The notes under the pieces: generated by a model
Told to the model about the DNA's origin: nothing
The model's database searches: none
What the model saw: only the letters and a program-made list of their open reading frames with translations
Translations under genes and position numbers: made by a program
Shown here: piece by piece, positions 1-6,921 of the stretch
Layout of the letters: the number at the start of each line of letters is the position of its first letter
Position numbering within the stretch: position 1 is the first letter of the stretch
DNA from: DATDDB01 sp035260545
Lineage (GTDB): Bacteria; Pseudomonadota; Gammaproteobacteria; Burkholderiales; Gallionellaceae
Reading direction: 5' to 3'
DNA: 20,738 nucleotides
Assembly: GCA_035260545.1 (NCBI GenBank)
Contig: DATFUZ010000076.1
Coordinates: 1 to 20,738, forward strand

Positions 1-193
1 CCATCAGGCTCCATAGCAGGTAGTCGAAACTCTCAGGTGCGAGCGGGTTCACCTGCAGGCCCCGGAAGATAACCGGCATGGCGATGACCAGGCTCGTCGC
101 ATTCAGGTTTGCCAGCAGCACGCCCAGCGTGGTGTTGGAAAGTGCGAACCACTTGTAATTGGGCGGAACGCTGCCGGGCCGGGAATCGTTCAT
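1..193 (-). CDS. MFS transporter, DHA2/EmrB-QacA type (N-terminal fragment, runs off the window)
   Basis: The first 64 or so residues of a major facilitator superfamily exporter; the rest lies beyond base 1. The translated start runs NYKWFALSNTTLGVLLANLNA, then a first membrane helix, then IFRGLQVNPLAP and a YLLWSLM segment. That arrangement is typical of the 14-helix DHA2 drug/metabolite exporters. The ATG at 193 is chosen over the in-frame ATG at 205 because a GGAG motif lies six bases upstream of the former, while the latter has no ribosome site. It lies on the same strand as and downstream of the LysR and PhzF genes, with a 140-bp gap, so it may be their last cotranscribed member. The substrate cannot be inferred. 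Confidence 0.75.
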   Translation of the reverse strand, partial: MNDSRPGSVPPNYKWFALSNTTLGVLLANLNATSLVIAMPVIFRGLQVNPLAPESFDYLLWSLM

Positions 194-333
194 CTCGTGC
201 TCCATGTGCGTGGTTCAGTATGCGCCGGTCTCGGGCGTTGCGCCGCGTCGCACGGCTGTACTGTCTGCCCCCCCTCTCGCTCATCTGTTCCGCTCCCGCA
301 CGTCGGGTGCGAGGGAAGGCCGGCGCGTCGCGT

Positions 334-1224
334 TCAGGCGATCAGTTCGCCCTCGATGCAGGTCCTCGCCATGCCGCCGACGCGGATGGCGTCGTCACTC
401 AACGCCAGCCCGATCAGGCCGGAACGTCCCAGCGCTGCGCCTTGCGATGCAAAGAAAACGTCGCCCAGCACGGCCCGCCGCCCCGCGTGGCGGATGAAGG
501 CGCCCACGCTGCCGGTGCCGCTGCCGCACACCGGGTCTTCGTCTATGCCGTGTGCGGGCGCGAACGCGCGCACCTCGATGGCGGCTTGCATGCCGGCGGC
601 ATGCCGTCCGTATACCGTCACTCCCGTGGAGCCCAGCCGCGCGCTCTGGCGCGCAATGGCGGAAAAATCGGGTTTGAGCGCCAGCACGGCTGCGGCATCG
701 GGCAGTTCGGCAACCAGCCATCGCGGGCCCACGTCGACGAGCATGGGCGCTGTGTCGCGGGTTACCCGGCAGCCCAGCGCGGCATCGAGTTCATCGATTT
801 CCACAGCGTCCGGCGGCGCGAGCCGCGGCTCAGGCAACTCGAATTCGATGCGGCCGGGTTTGCCGTCCACGATGCTCGCCTGCAAGCGCACCAGCCCCGC
901 GCCGCATTCCTGCACCAGGCGGCCGTTGCCATCCGGCTCGATGCGCCCTCCTTCCAGCAGGGCATGCGCCGTGCCTATGGTAGGGTGCCCGGCGAAGGGC
1001 AGCTCTGCGCGCGGAGTGAAGATGCGCACGCGGTAATCCGCGCCCGGCTGCGTGGCGGGCAAGACGAAGGTGGTCTCGGAAAGATTGGTCCAGTTCGCGA
1101 TCTGCTGCATCTGCATGGTTGTGAGGCGCGCGCCGTCGAGAATCACGGCGACCGGATTGCCCGCGAAGGGCGCCGTGCCGAACACATCCACCTGCTTGAA
1201 TGGGGTCTTTGCGCTCATATCCAT
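334..1224 (-). CDS. PhzF-family isomerase/epimerase-like protein
   Basis: A 296-residue protein of the PhzF (phenazine biosynthesis protein F / YddE) family, which has the diaminopimelate epimerase fold and whose members isomerise or cyclise small metabolites. Family marks visible: FAGNPVAVILDG at about 20-31, NLSET with the likely catalytic Glu near residue 50, PFAGHPTIG at about 76-84, and DPVCGSGTGSVGAF near 230-245. Length is normal for the family. The start at 1224 has no clear ribosome site; the ATG at 1218 is an equally possible start. It begins 66 bp after the LysR gene on the same strand, and an MFS exporter follows, so the three may form one transcription unit. Real substrates of most PhzF homologues are unknown, and no phenazine pathway is present here. 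Confidence 0.88.
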   Translation of the reverse strand: MDMSAKTPFKQVDVFGTAPFAGNPVAVILDGARLTTMQMQQIANWTNLSETTFVLPATQPGADYRVRIFTPRAELPFAGHPTIGTAHALLEGGRIEPDGNGRLVQECGAGLVRLQASIVDGKPGRIEFELPEPRLAPPDAVEIDELDAALGCRVTRDTAPMLVDVGPRWLVAELPDAAAVLALKPDFSAIARQSARLGSTGVTVYGRHAAGMQAAIEVRAFAPAHGIDEDPVCGSGTGSVGAFIRHAGRRAVLGDVFFASQGAALGRSGLIGLALSDDAIRVGGMARTCIEGELIA

Positions 1225-1290
1225 GTCCGATGAGGGTTGAAGCGGGCTCGCCAGGCGGCACGGAAGGCATAGTGTACACGCCCTGGCCGC

Positions 1291-2157
1291 CTACCGCGCG
1301 GCGAGCGCGATTTCCCTCAGCGCCGCCGCGGCCGGGCTGAGCACGCTTTCCGCGCGCCACGCGAGATGCAGGGTGCGCGAGGGCCGCGGCGGAAGAATTT
1401 CGAGGTACGCCAGCCCGGGCCGCGCGACCATGCGCGGCACGAGGCTGACGCCCAGACCGGCTTCCACCAGCGCCTGCACCGTTTCTATCCCGTCCGATTC
1501 GTACACCACGCGCGGTTCCACGCCCGCGCGCGTCAACGCGTCCAGCACGATCTTGCGGAACCCGTGTCCGGACTTCATCAGGATCAGCGGCTCCTCGTCC
1601 AGCGCCCTGAGCGCCAGCTTCTTGCGTGCCGCATAGCGGTGATCGCGCGGCAGCGCGATCAGCAGCGGCTCGGTGAACAGGACTTCGGAGCGGATGCCGC
1701 TGCCCAGGCCGGCCTCGTCCAGGATGGCGAGGTCGGCCTCGCTTATGCGCAGCAGGTGCGCGAGCTGCGGTGAACTTTCCTCGCGCAGGTGCACGGCGAT
1801 GCCGGGGTGGGCGCGGCCGAAAGCCTTGAGCAGCGGCGGCAGCAGGTAGGCGCCGGTGGTGGGAAGGCAGCCCAGCGTGACTGAACCCGCCGTCAGGCCG
1901 TCGAGCTGCTGTATCTCGAAGCGGCCGCTTTCGAGCTGGCGCAGGGCCTCGGCCGCGCGCGCGCGGAACAGCTCGCCGCGCCGGGTCAGGCGCGCGCCCT
2001 GGCGGGTGCGCTCCAGCAGCGGGCCGCCCAGTTCGTGCTCCAGCTTGGCAATCTGCGCACTCAGGCTGGGCTGGCTCACGTGGCAGGTGTGCGCCGCTCC
2101 GGTGAACGAGCCGGTCTGCGCGACGGCGAGAAAATAGCGCAACTGGTGGATTTCCAT
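1291..2157 (-). CDS. LysR-type transcriptional regulator
   Basis: A 288-residue LysR-family regulator. The N-terminal winged helix-turn-helix (MEIHQLRYFLAVAQTGSF, then HVSQPSLSAQIAKLEHELG) spans about residues 1-60; the remainder is the periplasmic-binding-protein-like effector domain, with a typical GLGVSLVPRM segment near the C-terminus. The start at 2157 is preferred over a longer in-frame ATG at 2268 because GGGAGG lies just upstream of it, because the family begins exactly at this point, and because the longer version would run through the operator region. It is transcribed away from leuC-leuD, the classic arrangement in which a LysR protein controls both its own gene and the divergent operon. 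The effector is unknown; an organic acid linked to the LeuCD-like enzyme is a reasonable inference. Confidence 0.93.
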   Translation of the reverse strand: MEIHQLRYFLAVAQTGSFTGAAHTCHVSQPSLSAQIAKLEHELGGPLLERTRQGARLTRRGELFRARAAEALRQLESGRFEIQQLDGLTAGSVTLGCLPTTGAYLLPPLLKAFGRAHPGIAVHLREESSPQLAHLLRISEADLAILDEAGLGSGIRSEVLFTEPLLIALPRDHRYAARKKLALRALDEEPLILMKSGHGFRKIVLDALTRAGVEPRVVYESDGIETVQALVEAGLGVSLVPRMVARPGLAYLEILPPRPSRTLHLAWRAESVLSPAAAALREIALAAR

Positions 2158-2190
2158 GCCGGACCTCCCATGGGCGGGTGCTTTTGGACG

Positions 2191-2227
2191 ATAGGTAATA
2201 ACTATGGGTAACATAGATATTATATCT
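2191..2227. promoter_or_regulatory. Probable LysR operator with two palindromes
   Basis: CTATG-GGTAA-CATAG (2202-2216) is a perfect 5-bp-arm inverted repeat with T-N11-A spacing, the classic LysR-family box. A second perfect palindrome, AGATAT-T-ATATCT, follows at 2215-2227, and an overlapping ATAG-N7-CTAT lies at 2191-2205. All sit in the AT-rich gap between the divergent LysR and leuC starts, where an autoregulated operator is expected. Binding itself is inferred. Confidence 0.6.
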
Positions 2228-2285
2228 TTTACAAATATAACGCACTTTCCTATCATGCCTCCATGCAAACGGACAGGAGGCAGGC

Positions 2286-3713
2286 ATGGCGAAGGGCACG
2301 TTGTACAACAAGGTGTGGGATGCGCACACGGTAGCGCAGCTGGCGAACGGGCAGACCCAGCTTTTTGTCGGGCTGCATCTCCTGCATGAGATCACCAGCC
2401 CGCAGGCATTCGACATGCTGCGCGAGCGTGGCATGCGGGTGGCCTGTCCGGAGCGCACCTTTGCCACGGTCGACCACATCATGCCGACGGACGGGGAGGC
2501 ACGGCCTTTTGCCGACGCCCGTGCGGAGGCGATGATAAGCGCGCTGGAAGCAAACACGCGGGAAGCGGACGTCACCTATTTCGGTCCGGAATCGGGGCGG
2601 CAGGGCATCGTTCATGTGGTCGCGCCCGAACTCGGGCTGACCCGGCCGGGAATGACGGTCGTTTGCGGCGATTCCCATACCTCCACCCACGGCGCCTTTG
2701 GCGCGCTGGCCTTCGGCATCGGCACCTCCCAGGTGCGCGACGTGCTGGCCACCCAGTGCATTGCGATGGAGCCGCTGAAAGTGCGCCGGATAGAGGTGGA
2801 GGGCACGCTCGCTCCGGGTGTGACGCCCAAGGATGTGGCGCTGTTCATCATCAACCGCCTGGGCGTGGAAGGCGGGATAGGCCATGTCTACGAATACGGC
2901 GGCGAGGTGTTCGACGCGATGTCCATGGAGGGGCGCATGACCGTCTGCAACATGAGCGTGGAAGGCGGCGCGCGCGCGGGCTATGTGAACCCGGACGCCG
3001 TGACGTTCGACTACCTCAGGGGGCGCGAATACGCCCCGGCGGAGCAGGACCGGGAGCGCGCGGAGCGGATGTGGCGGCGCCATGCCTCGGACGACGATGC
3101 GGTGTACGACGACCGTGTGGTGTTCGCTGCGGAAGACATTGCGCCTATGCTGACCTGGGGCATTACGCCGGCGCAGAGCGTCTTCATCGGCGAGCCGGTG
3201 CCGCCATGCGCGGCAGGCGAGGATGGGGGCGCCTGCGAGGTGCATTCCGCCGCCGTCCGCCACATGCGGGTGGCGCCGGGGCAGGACATGCGGGAAACGG
3301 CGATCGACGTGGCCTTCATCGGCTCCTGCACCAACGGCCGCATTTCAGACCTGCGCGCGGCGGCGGACGTGGCGCGCGGGCGGCGCGTGGCGCCCGGCGT
3401 GCGTGCGCTGGTGGTGCCGGGCAGCATGCGGGTGCGCGACCAGGCCGTGGCCGAAGGGCTGGACCGCGTGTTCGTCGAGGCTGGCTTCGAATGGCGCGAG
3501 CCGGGCTGCTCCATGTGCATAGGCATGAACGCGGACAAGCTGAATGAGGGCCAGTTATGCGCCAGTTCCAGCAACCGCAACTTCATCGGGCGCCAGGGCA
3601 GTGCCGGCGGCCGGACCTTGCTCATGTCGCCGGCCATGGTGGCCGCGGCTGCGATACGCGGGCGGGTGAGCGATGCGCGAGAATTTCTTTCCGGGGAGAA
3701 CGGCAATGGATGA
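2286..3713 (+). CDS. leuC: 3-isopropylmalate dehydratase large subunit (LeuC-type aconitase family)
   Basis: A 475-residue large subunit of the isopropylmalate isomerase family, which interconverts 2- and 3-isopropylmalate in leucine synthesis using a [4Fe-4S] cluster. The three cluster ligands are visible: Cys348 in GSCTNGR, and Cys408 and Cys411 in CSMC. Other signatures are CGDSHTSTHGAFGALAFGIG near 127-146, SMEGRMTVCNM near 213-223 and SNRNFIGRQG near 429-438. Length matches the bacterial enzyme (about 466-475). An AGGAGG lies five bases before the ATG. The stop overlaps the start of leuD by eight bases, implying translational coupling. leuB and leuA are not adjacent and a LysR gene is divergent, so a paralogue acting on another alkylmalate or citraconate-type substrate cannot be excluded. 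Confidence 0.92.
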   Translation: MAKGTLYNKVWDAHTVAQLANGQTQLFVGLHLLHEITSPQAFDMLRERGMRVACPERTFATVDHIMPTDGEARPFADARAEAMISALEANTREADVTYFGPESGRQGIVHVVAPELGLTRPGMTVVCGDSHTSTHGAFGALAFGIGTSQVRDVLATQCIAMEPLKVRRIEVEGTLAPGVTPKDVALFIINRLGVEGGIGHVYEYGGEVFDAMSMEGRMTVCNMSVEGGARAGYVNPDAVTFDYLRGREYAPAEQDRERAERMWRRHASDDDAVYDDRVVFAAEDIAPMLTWGITPAQSVFIGEPVPPCAAGEDGGACEVHSAAVRHMRVAPGQDMRETAIDVAFIGSCTNGRISDLRAAADVARGRRVAPGVRALVVPGSMRVRDQAVAEGLDRVFVEAGFEWREPGCSMCIGMNADKLNEGQLCASSSNRNFIGRQGSAGGRTLLMSPAMVAAAAIRGRVSDAREFLSGENGNG

Positions 3714-4308
3714 CATGAAGGTGGTGGAGATCGGCGGACGCGCGGTGCCGGTGCGGGGCAATGACATGGACACAGATCGCATCTTTCCGGCGCGCTTCAT
3801 GAAGGAGATCACTTTCCGCGGCGCGGCGGAGCACGTGTTTCATGACGCGCGCTTCAATGCGGACGGCAGCCGCAAGGCGCATCCCTTCAACGAGTCCGTA
3901 TTCCAGGGCGCGTCCATCCTGGTTGCGAACGCCAACTTCGGCTGCGGCTCCAGCCGCGAGCATGCGCCGCTGGCCTTGGCGCGCTGGGGGATACGGGCGA
4001 TCGTGGCCGAGAGTTTCGGCGAGATCTTTGCCGGTAACTGCGTGATGCTGGGTGTGGCTGCGGTCAGCGCGAGCGGCGCAGACATTGCCCGCCTGCAGGA
4101 TCAGGCGGAGCGGGAACCGCAAACTGCATTCACCGTCGACCTGGAAACGATGACGGTGCGGGGCGGCGGGCTGTCCATCCCGGTCGCCATGCCGGCGGGT
4201 CGCCGCCAGGCGCTGCTGAGCGGCACCTGGGACGTCACGCGCCTGATGCTGGCCAACGCGCGGCAGGCGAGGGATGCGGCAGCGCGGCTGGCCGGCGAGT
4301 TCCGCTAG
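3706..4308 (+). CDS. leuD: 3-isopropylmalate dehydratase small subunit (LeuD-type)
   Basis: A 200-residue small (swivelling) subunit that pairs with the preceding LeuC to form the hydro-lyase. It shows DMDTDRIFPARFMK at about 20-33 and NFGCGSSREHAP near 77-88, both substrate-loop motifs of LeuD/aconitase domain 4. The start at 3706 is used because GGGGAG lies just upstream and the canonical N-terminus begins here; an earlier in-frame ATG at 3673 would add eleven residues unlike the family. It overlaps the leuC stop codon by eight bases. A long-arm stem-loop follows directly after the stop. Confidence 0.92.
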   Translation: MDDMKVVEIGGRAVPVRGNDMDTDRIFPARFMKEITFRGAAEHVFHDARFNADGSRKAHPFNESVFQGASILVANANFGCGSSREHAPLALARWGIRAIVAESFGEIFAGNCVMLGVAAVSASGADIARLQDQAEREPQTAFTVDLETMTVRGGGLSIPVAMPAGRRQALLSGTWDVTRLMLANARQARDAAARLAGEFR

Positions 4309-4354
4309 ACGGCGCGCGCGCCATCCTGGCTGTCGCGGCTTGGCAGGCGCCGTC
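4308..4354. repeat. Stem-loop after leuD (possible transcript end)
   Basis: GACGGCGC (4308-4315) and GCGCCGTC (4347-4354) form perfect 8-bp arms around a 31-base loop that itself contains a small CCA/TGG stem. It lies between the convergent leuD and marC-like genes. No U-run follows on either strand, so an intrinsic terminator is not proven; it may protect RNA ends or assist Rho-dependent ending. Confidence 0.4.
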
Positions 4355-4387
4355 CGGGTTGCAGATCTTCCGGCGCTGCCGGGGTGC

Positions 4388-5083
4388 CTAAAACGGCGCA
4401 GCGCTCAGCACGCTGGGCGCGGCGAGCTGTTCAAGCAGGGATTTCGCGCCGTCCCAGGTGATGCCCACCCCGATGCACAGGGTGATGAAGGCGGAGAGCC
4501 GCAGGATGATGGTCATGCCGGTCGGCCCCAGGCGCCTGCCCACGGGTTCGGCATAGCGATAGGTGAAGAGCAGGCTCAGGGCGATGATGAATGCGCCCAT
4601 GACCGCGGCAAGCAGCTGCAGCAGGGCATACTTCACGGTATGGGCGTGATTGGCGCCCACCGTGATGGCAATTGCGATAGCCCCCGCATCGACGGACAGC
4701 GGCATGGTCAGCGGATAGAAGGCCTGGCCCATGGCGATGTGGCGCGCCTGTTCCGCGTCTACCGGAATCTCGTGCGGCTTCGCGGGATTGTCGGAAAGCA
4801 GCTTCCAGCCCATTGCGCAGACCACGGCGCCGCCGGCCACCTGCACGACCGGGATCGACAGGTCAAACAGGCGCAGCACGAACGAGCCGATCAGGATGGA
4901 GCCCAGCAGCAGGAAGAACGAGTAGAACGCGATGTGTCCGGCAAGCTCGCGCCGCGTGCGCTCGTCGCAGCCATGGGTCAGCGCGAGGAAGATGGGCGCA
5001 TCGCCCAGCGGATTGACGATGGGCAAAATGGCGCCGATGATCAACAGCACCATGCCGATGAGTTGGGTAACGAAGGTTTGCAT
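4388..5083 (-). CDS. MarC-family integral membrane protein
   Basis: A 231-residue, very hydrophobic protein of the MarC (UPF0056) family, with about six membrane helices. Visible family features are NPLGDAPIFLALT at about 24-36, a central cytoplasmic loop around AKPHEIPVDAEQARHIAMGQ, and FYPLTMPLSVDAGAIAIAI in the second half, which corresponds to the conserved P-L-x-x-GPGxI-type region (here changed to DAGAI). Length fits the family (about 200-230). No function is firmly established; early links to multiple antibiotic resistance were not supported. It lies convergent to leuD and is followed upstream by a separate minus-strand gene. The ribosome site is weak (GGA). Confidence 0.88.
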   Translation of the reverse strand: MQTFVTQLIGMVLLIIGAILPIVNPLGDAPIFLALTHGCDERTRRELAGHIAFYSFFLLLGSILIGSFVLRLFDLSIPVVQVAGGAVVCAMGWKLLSDNPAKPHEIPVDAEQARHIAMGQAFYPLTMPLSVDAGAIAIAITVGANHAHTVKYALLQLLAAVMGAFIIALSLLFTYRYAEPVGRRLGPTGMTIILRLSAFITLCIGVGITWDGAKSLLEQLAAPSVLSAAPF

Positions 5084-5306
5084 GTTTCCGTCGGTGAGTT
5101 ATGCCATGGGCTGTTTGCGGCCGCTGCACTCAAGCGAACGGCGAACCGCGGAGGAGAATACGCCCGCCCGGCGTGGGGTGCATCATACGCCAGTGCGGCA
5201 GGCGCTGCAAAGGGCTGCGCGCGGCCTTACGCCATCGATGGCGCGCGCTTGCGGCAGGCTTGCTGCAAGCCCGAAGCGTGCAAGCGCGTGCGGCGGATAA
5301 GGGCGC

Positions 5307-5684
5307 TCAGCGCGGCTTGTCCGCGCCGAGCAGCACCAGGGAATCCAGCACGTCGACGACCTTGCGCCGGGTTCCCGCGATCCGGTATCCCACCAACTTC
5401 ATGCCCTGGGCCTCTTCCGCCTGGATGACGATGACGCGGGCCTTTTTGCCGGTCTTCCTGTCGGTATGGATCGCATATTGCGGGATCTCGATGTCCAGCG
5501 GTTTGCCGACCGGCCTGCCATTGGAAGTGGCGACGAATACGGCGCAGCCGGCCTTGACGTCGGCCACGGTCGCCGCGCGGCCGCTGACGAAGCAGGTCTG
5601 GGGCAGGTCCGGCCAGGCATCGTTGCCGGCCTGGGCGGCCATGCACACCGTCAGCAGAAAAGCGGCGATCAGCCAGCGTGTCAT
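5307..5684 (-). CDS. Small secreted protein of unknown function
   Basis: A 125-residue protein with a clear signal peptide (MTRWLIAAFLLTVCMAAQA, probable cut before GND). The mature part of about 106 residues has two cysteines (in QTCFVSG and KAGCAVF), which could form a periplasmic disulfide, and a mixed beta-rich pattern with no motif I recognise. The start at 5684 is chosen because GAGG stands five bases upstream and because it places the signal peptide at the N-terminus; an ATG at 5699 and a further ATG at 5789 are in frame but lack ribosome sites. The neighbours give no functional clue. Confidence 0.75.
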   Translation of the reverse strand: MTRWLIAAFLLTVCMAAQAGNDAWPDLPQTCFVSGRAATVADVKAGCAVFVATSNGRPVGKPLDIEIPQYAIHTDRKTGKKARVIVIQAEEAQGMKLVGYRIAGTRRKVVDVLDSLVLLGADKPR

Positions 5685-5841
5685 GAGTGCCTCGCGCATC
5701 AAAAGGAATTCAGGAGCCCGCATGATACCCCAGCTTGGGGCCGGAGGCGGCAATCGGCCGGCCTGGCGTTGCCGCTCCACAGCCCGCATGTCCGCGATGC
5801 TCTTCGTGGGTCAGGGTCATTGGGCCATTGCGGATTGATAC

Positions 5842-5870
5842 TTGACTGTGCGTGTCGGCATTACTAGAAT
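5842..5870 (+). promoter_or_regulatory. Sigma-70-type promoter for the 42-residue membrane protein
   Basis: TTGACT (5842-5847), a 17-base spacer, and TAGAAT (5865-5870), each one mismatch from consensus with ideal spacing. The predicted start is near 5877, leaving an untranslated leader of about 80 bases before the ATG at 5959. Confidence 0.65.
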
Positions 5871-5902
5871 GAAGGTGCCTGTTCAGGCGGATACGCACAG
5901 CA

Positions 5903-5931
5903 GCATGGGAACCGCAAGGTTCACTTCATGC
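5903..5931 (+). promoter_or_regulatory. Structured 5' leader hairpin
   Basis: An inner hairpin GAACC-GCAA-GGTTC (5909-5922) closes on a GNRA tetraloop. Outer arms GCATG (5903-5907) and CATGC (5927-5931) can extend it across an asymmetric internal loop. A separate GCCTG-TT-CAGGC repeat lies at 5878-5889. The structure lies between the predicted promoter and the ribosome site, so it may modulate RNA stability or translation. This is inferred from base pairing only. Confidence 0.45.
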
Positions 5932-5958
5932 GTCTATCATGGAGAGGAGGTAACTGCC

Positions 5959-6087
5959 ATGAGCAAATATGTCGACGAGTTGCACAACAAGGAAGATGCC
6001 GGTTCATTCGGGAGCGCTGTTCTCCTGTTTGTGGCGATCTTTGTTGGCCTGACTATTCTGGGCTCCATTTTCTGGTCGGCGTTCTAG
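5959..6087 (+). CDS. Small single-span membrane protein, 42 residues, unknown function
   Basis: A polar N-terminus (MSKYVDELHNKEDAGSFG) precedes one strong transmembrane helix (SAVLLFVAIFVGLTILGS) and a very short tail ending FWSAF. The ATG at 5959 is preceded by AGGAGGT at ideal spacing, and a good promoter lies upstream, so expression is likely and monocistronic. The open frame extends upstream to 5842 without a stop, but that part overlaps the promoter and structured leader and has no ribosome site. The layout resembles small accessory subunits of respiratory or transport complexes, but I do not recognise the family. It is not CydX (found elsewhere in this window) and no oxidase genes are adjacent. 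Confidence 0.7.
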   Translation: MSKYVDELHNKEDAGSFGSAVLLFVAIFVGLTILGSIFWSAF

Positions 6088-6305
6088 GTCGGCCGGTTGT
6101 TTGAATAGCAGCGCCGCCGGGTTCGGTTATCCGGATTCCGCGGGGGATTGGCAGGGCGGCCCAAGTGTTCGCCAGCGGCGCATCATCGCACGGATGGGCG
6201 CTGCATATCGCGTCCGCGCGGCCGCACGATCACCCGCCCGGGGGATTACGAATCCGCCGGCAGCGATTGCGATGGCAATCCCGGCTGCCGGTCCGAGAGT
6301 CTGGC

Positions 6306-6809
6306 ATGGCACTTCCTCGATTAATACTGATCGCGGGTATTCCATCGGCCGGCAAGACGTACTTTGGCGACTGGCTGGAAACCAACCACGGTTTTCTGCA
6401 TATCGATGATGTCAGCGGAAACCGGCTCAGGCTTTACGGTCTGCACATGGCATGGGAGCAGTCGCTGCTGGCGCATGACGCGCATCCTTTCATTGCCGAA
6501 CTCCAGAACCAGAATCGTCCCGCCATCCTGAACTGGAGCTTTCCACTGGATTCGCTGCCTTTTTTGGCGCTGCTGAAACATTCGGGCCTCAGCCTGTGGT
6601 GGTTCGATGCGGACATCAAGCGCGCCCGTCGCGAGCATATACGCAATGGCAAGGATGCGAGGGCCTTCGATGTCCAGGTGGCGGATATTGCTGCCCATCG
6701 GGTGCAGATCGATACCGTGTTCCAGCCGAATATGCTGCAGGTGCTCCCCGCCCGGGGCGAGCGCCTGCCGCCGGAAGCCATATTCGAGATCATGTCGCGC
6801 TCTGCCTGA
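6306..6809 (+). CDS. Small P-loop NTPase / kinase-like protein
   Basis: A 167-residue protein starting with a beta strand and Walker A motif (LILIAGIPSAGKTYF; G11 to T18), as in small zeta-toxin, chloramphenicol-phosphotransferase and adenylate-kinase-like P-loop folds. The GxPxAGKT form and the DADIKRARREHIRNGKD segment near residues 100-116, which resembles a lid with arginines contacting phosphate, suggest a small-molecule or nucleotide kinase. The target is unknown. The start at 6306 puts the P-loop strand right at the N-terminus; the frame is open back to 6165, but that sequence looks non-coding. Its ribosome site is poor (GAGAG). No antitoxin-like gene is adjacent. Confidence 0.7.
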   Translation: MALPRLILIAGIPSAGKTYFGDWLETNHGFLHIDDVSGNRLRLYGLHMAWEQSLLAHDAHPFIAELQNQNRPAILNWSFPLDSLPFLALLKHSGLSLWWFDADIKRARREHIRNGKDARAFDVQVADIAAHRVQIDTVFQPNMLQVLPARGERLPPEAIFEIMSRSA

Positions 6810-6921
6810 GCGTTGTCCGGCCATCCGCTCAAGCGCCGGGCAGCCGTTCATGCACGGAGCAGCCGGGGCGCGAACGCGACTATAATGAGCCCGGTACAAT
6901 AATAATGCCGGGAGCCGGGTG

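Noticed and set aside
297..311. Hairpin CGCAC-GTCGG-GTGCG between the PhzF and MFS genes as a terminator
   Set aside because: No T-run on the minus strand and short arms; evidence too weak to call.
5084..5306. 223-base gap upstream of the MarC-like gene, examined for RNA genes or small frames
   Set aside because: No tRNA-like cloverleaf, strong promoter or convincing small gene was seen.
4274..5428. A long plus-strand open frame opposite the MarC-like gene
   Set aside because: Composition (Gly/Ala/Arg/Gln/His-rich, no domain) is that of an antisense shadow in GC-rich DNA; the minus-strand MarC protein is clearly real.
5842..5958. N-terminal extension of the 42-residue membrane protein
   Set aside because: This stretch holds the promoter and hairpin leader, has no ribosome site, and the internal ATG 5959 has an ideal one.
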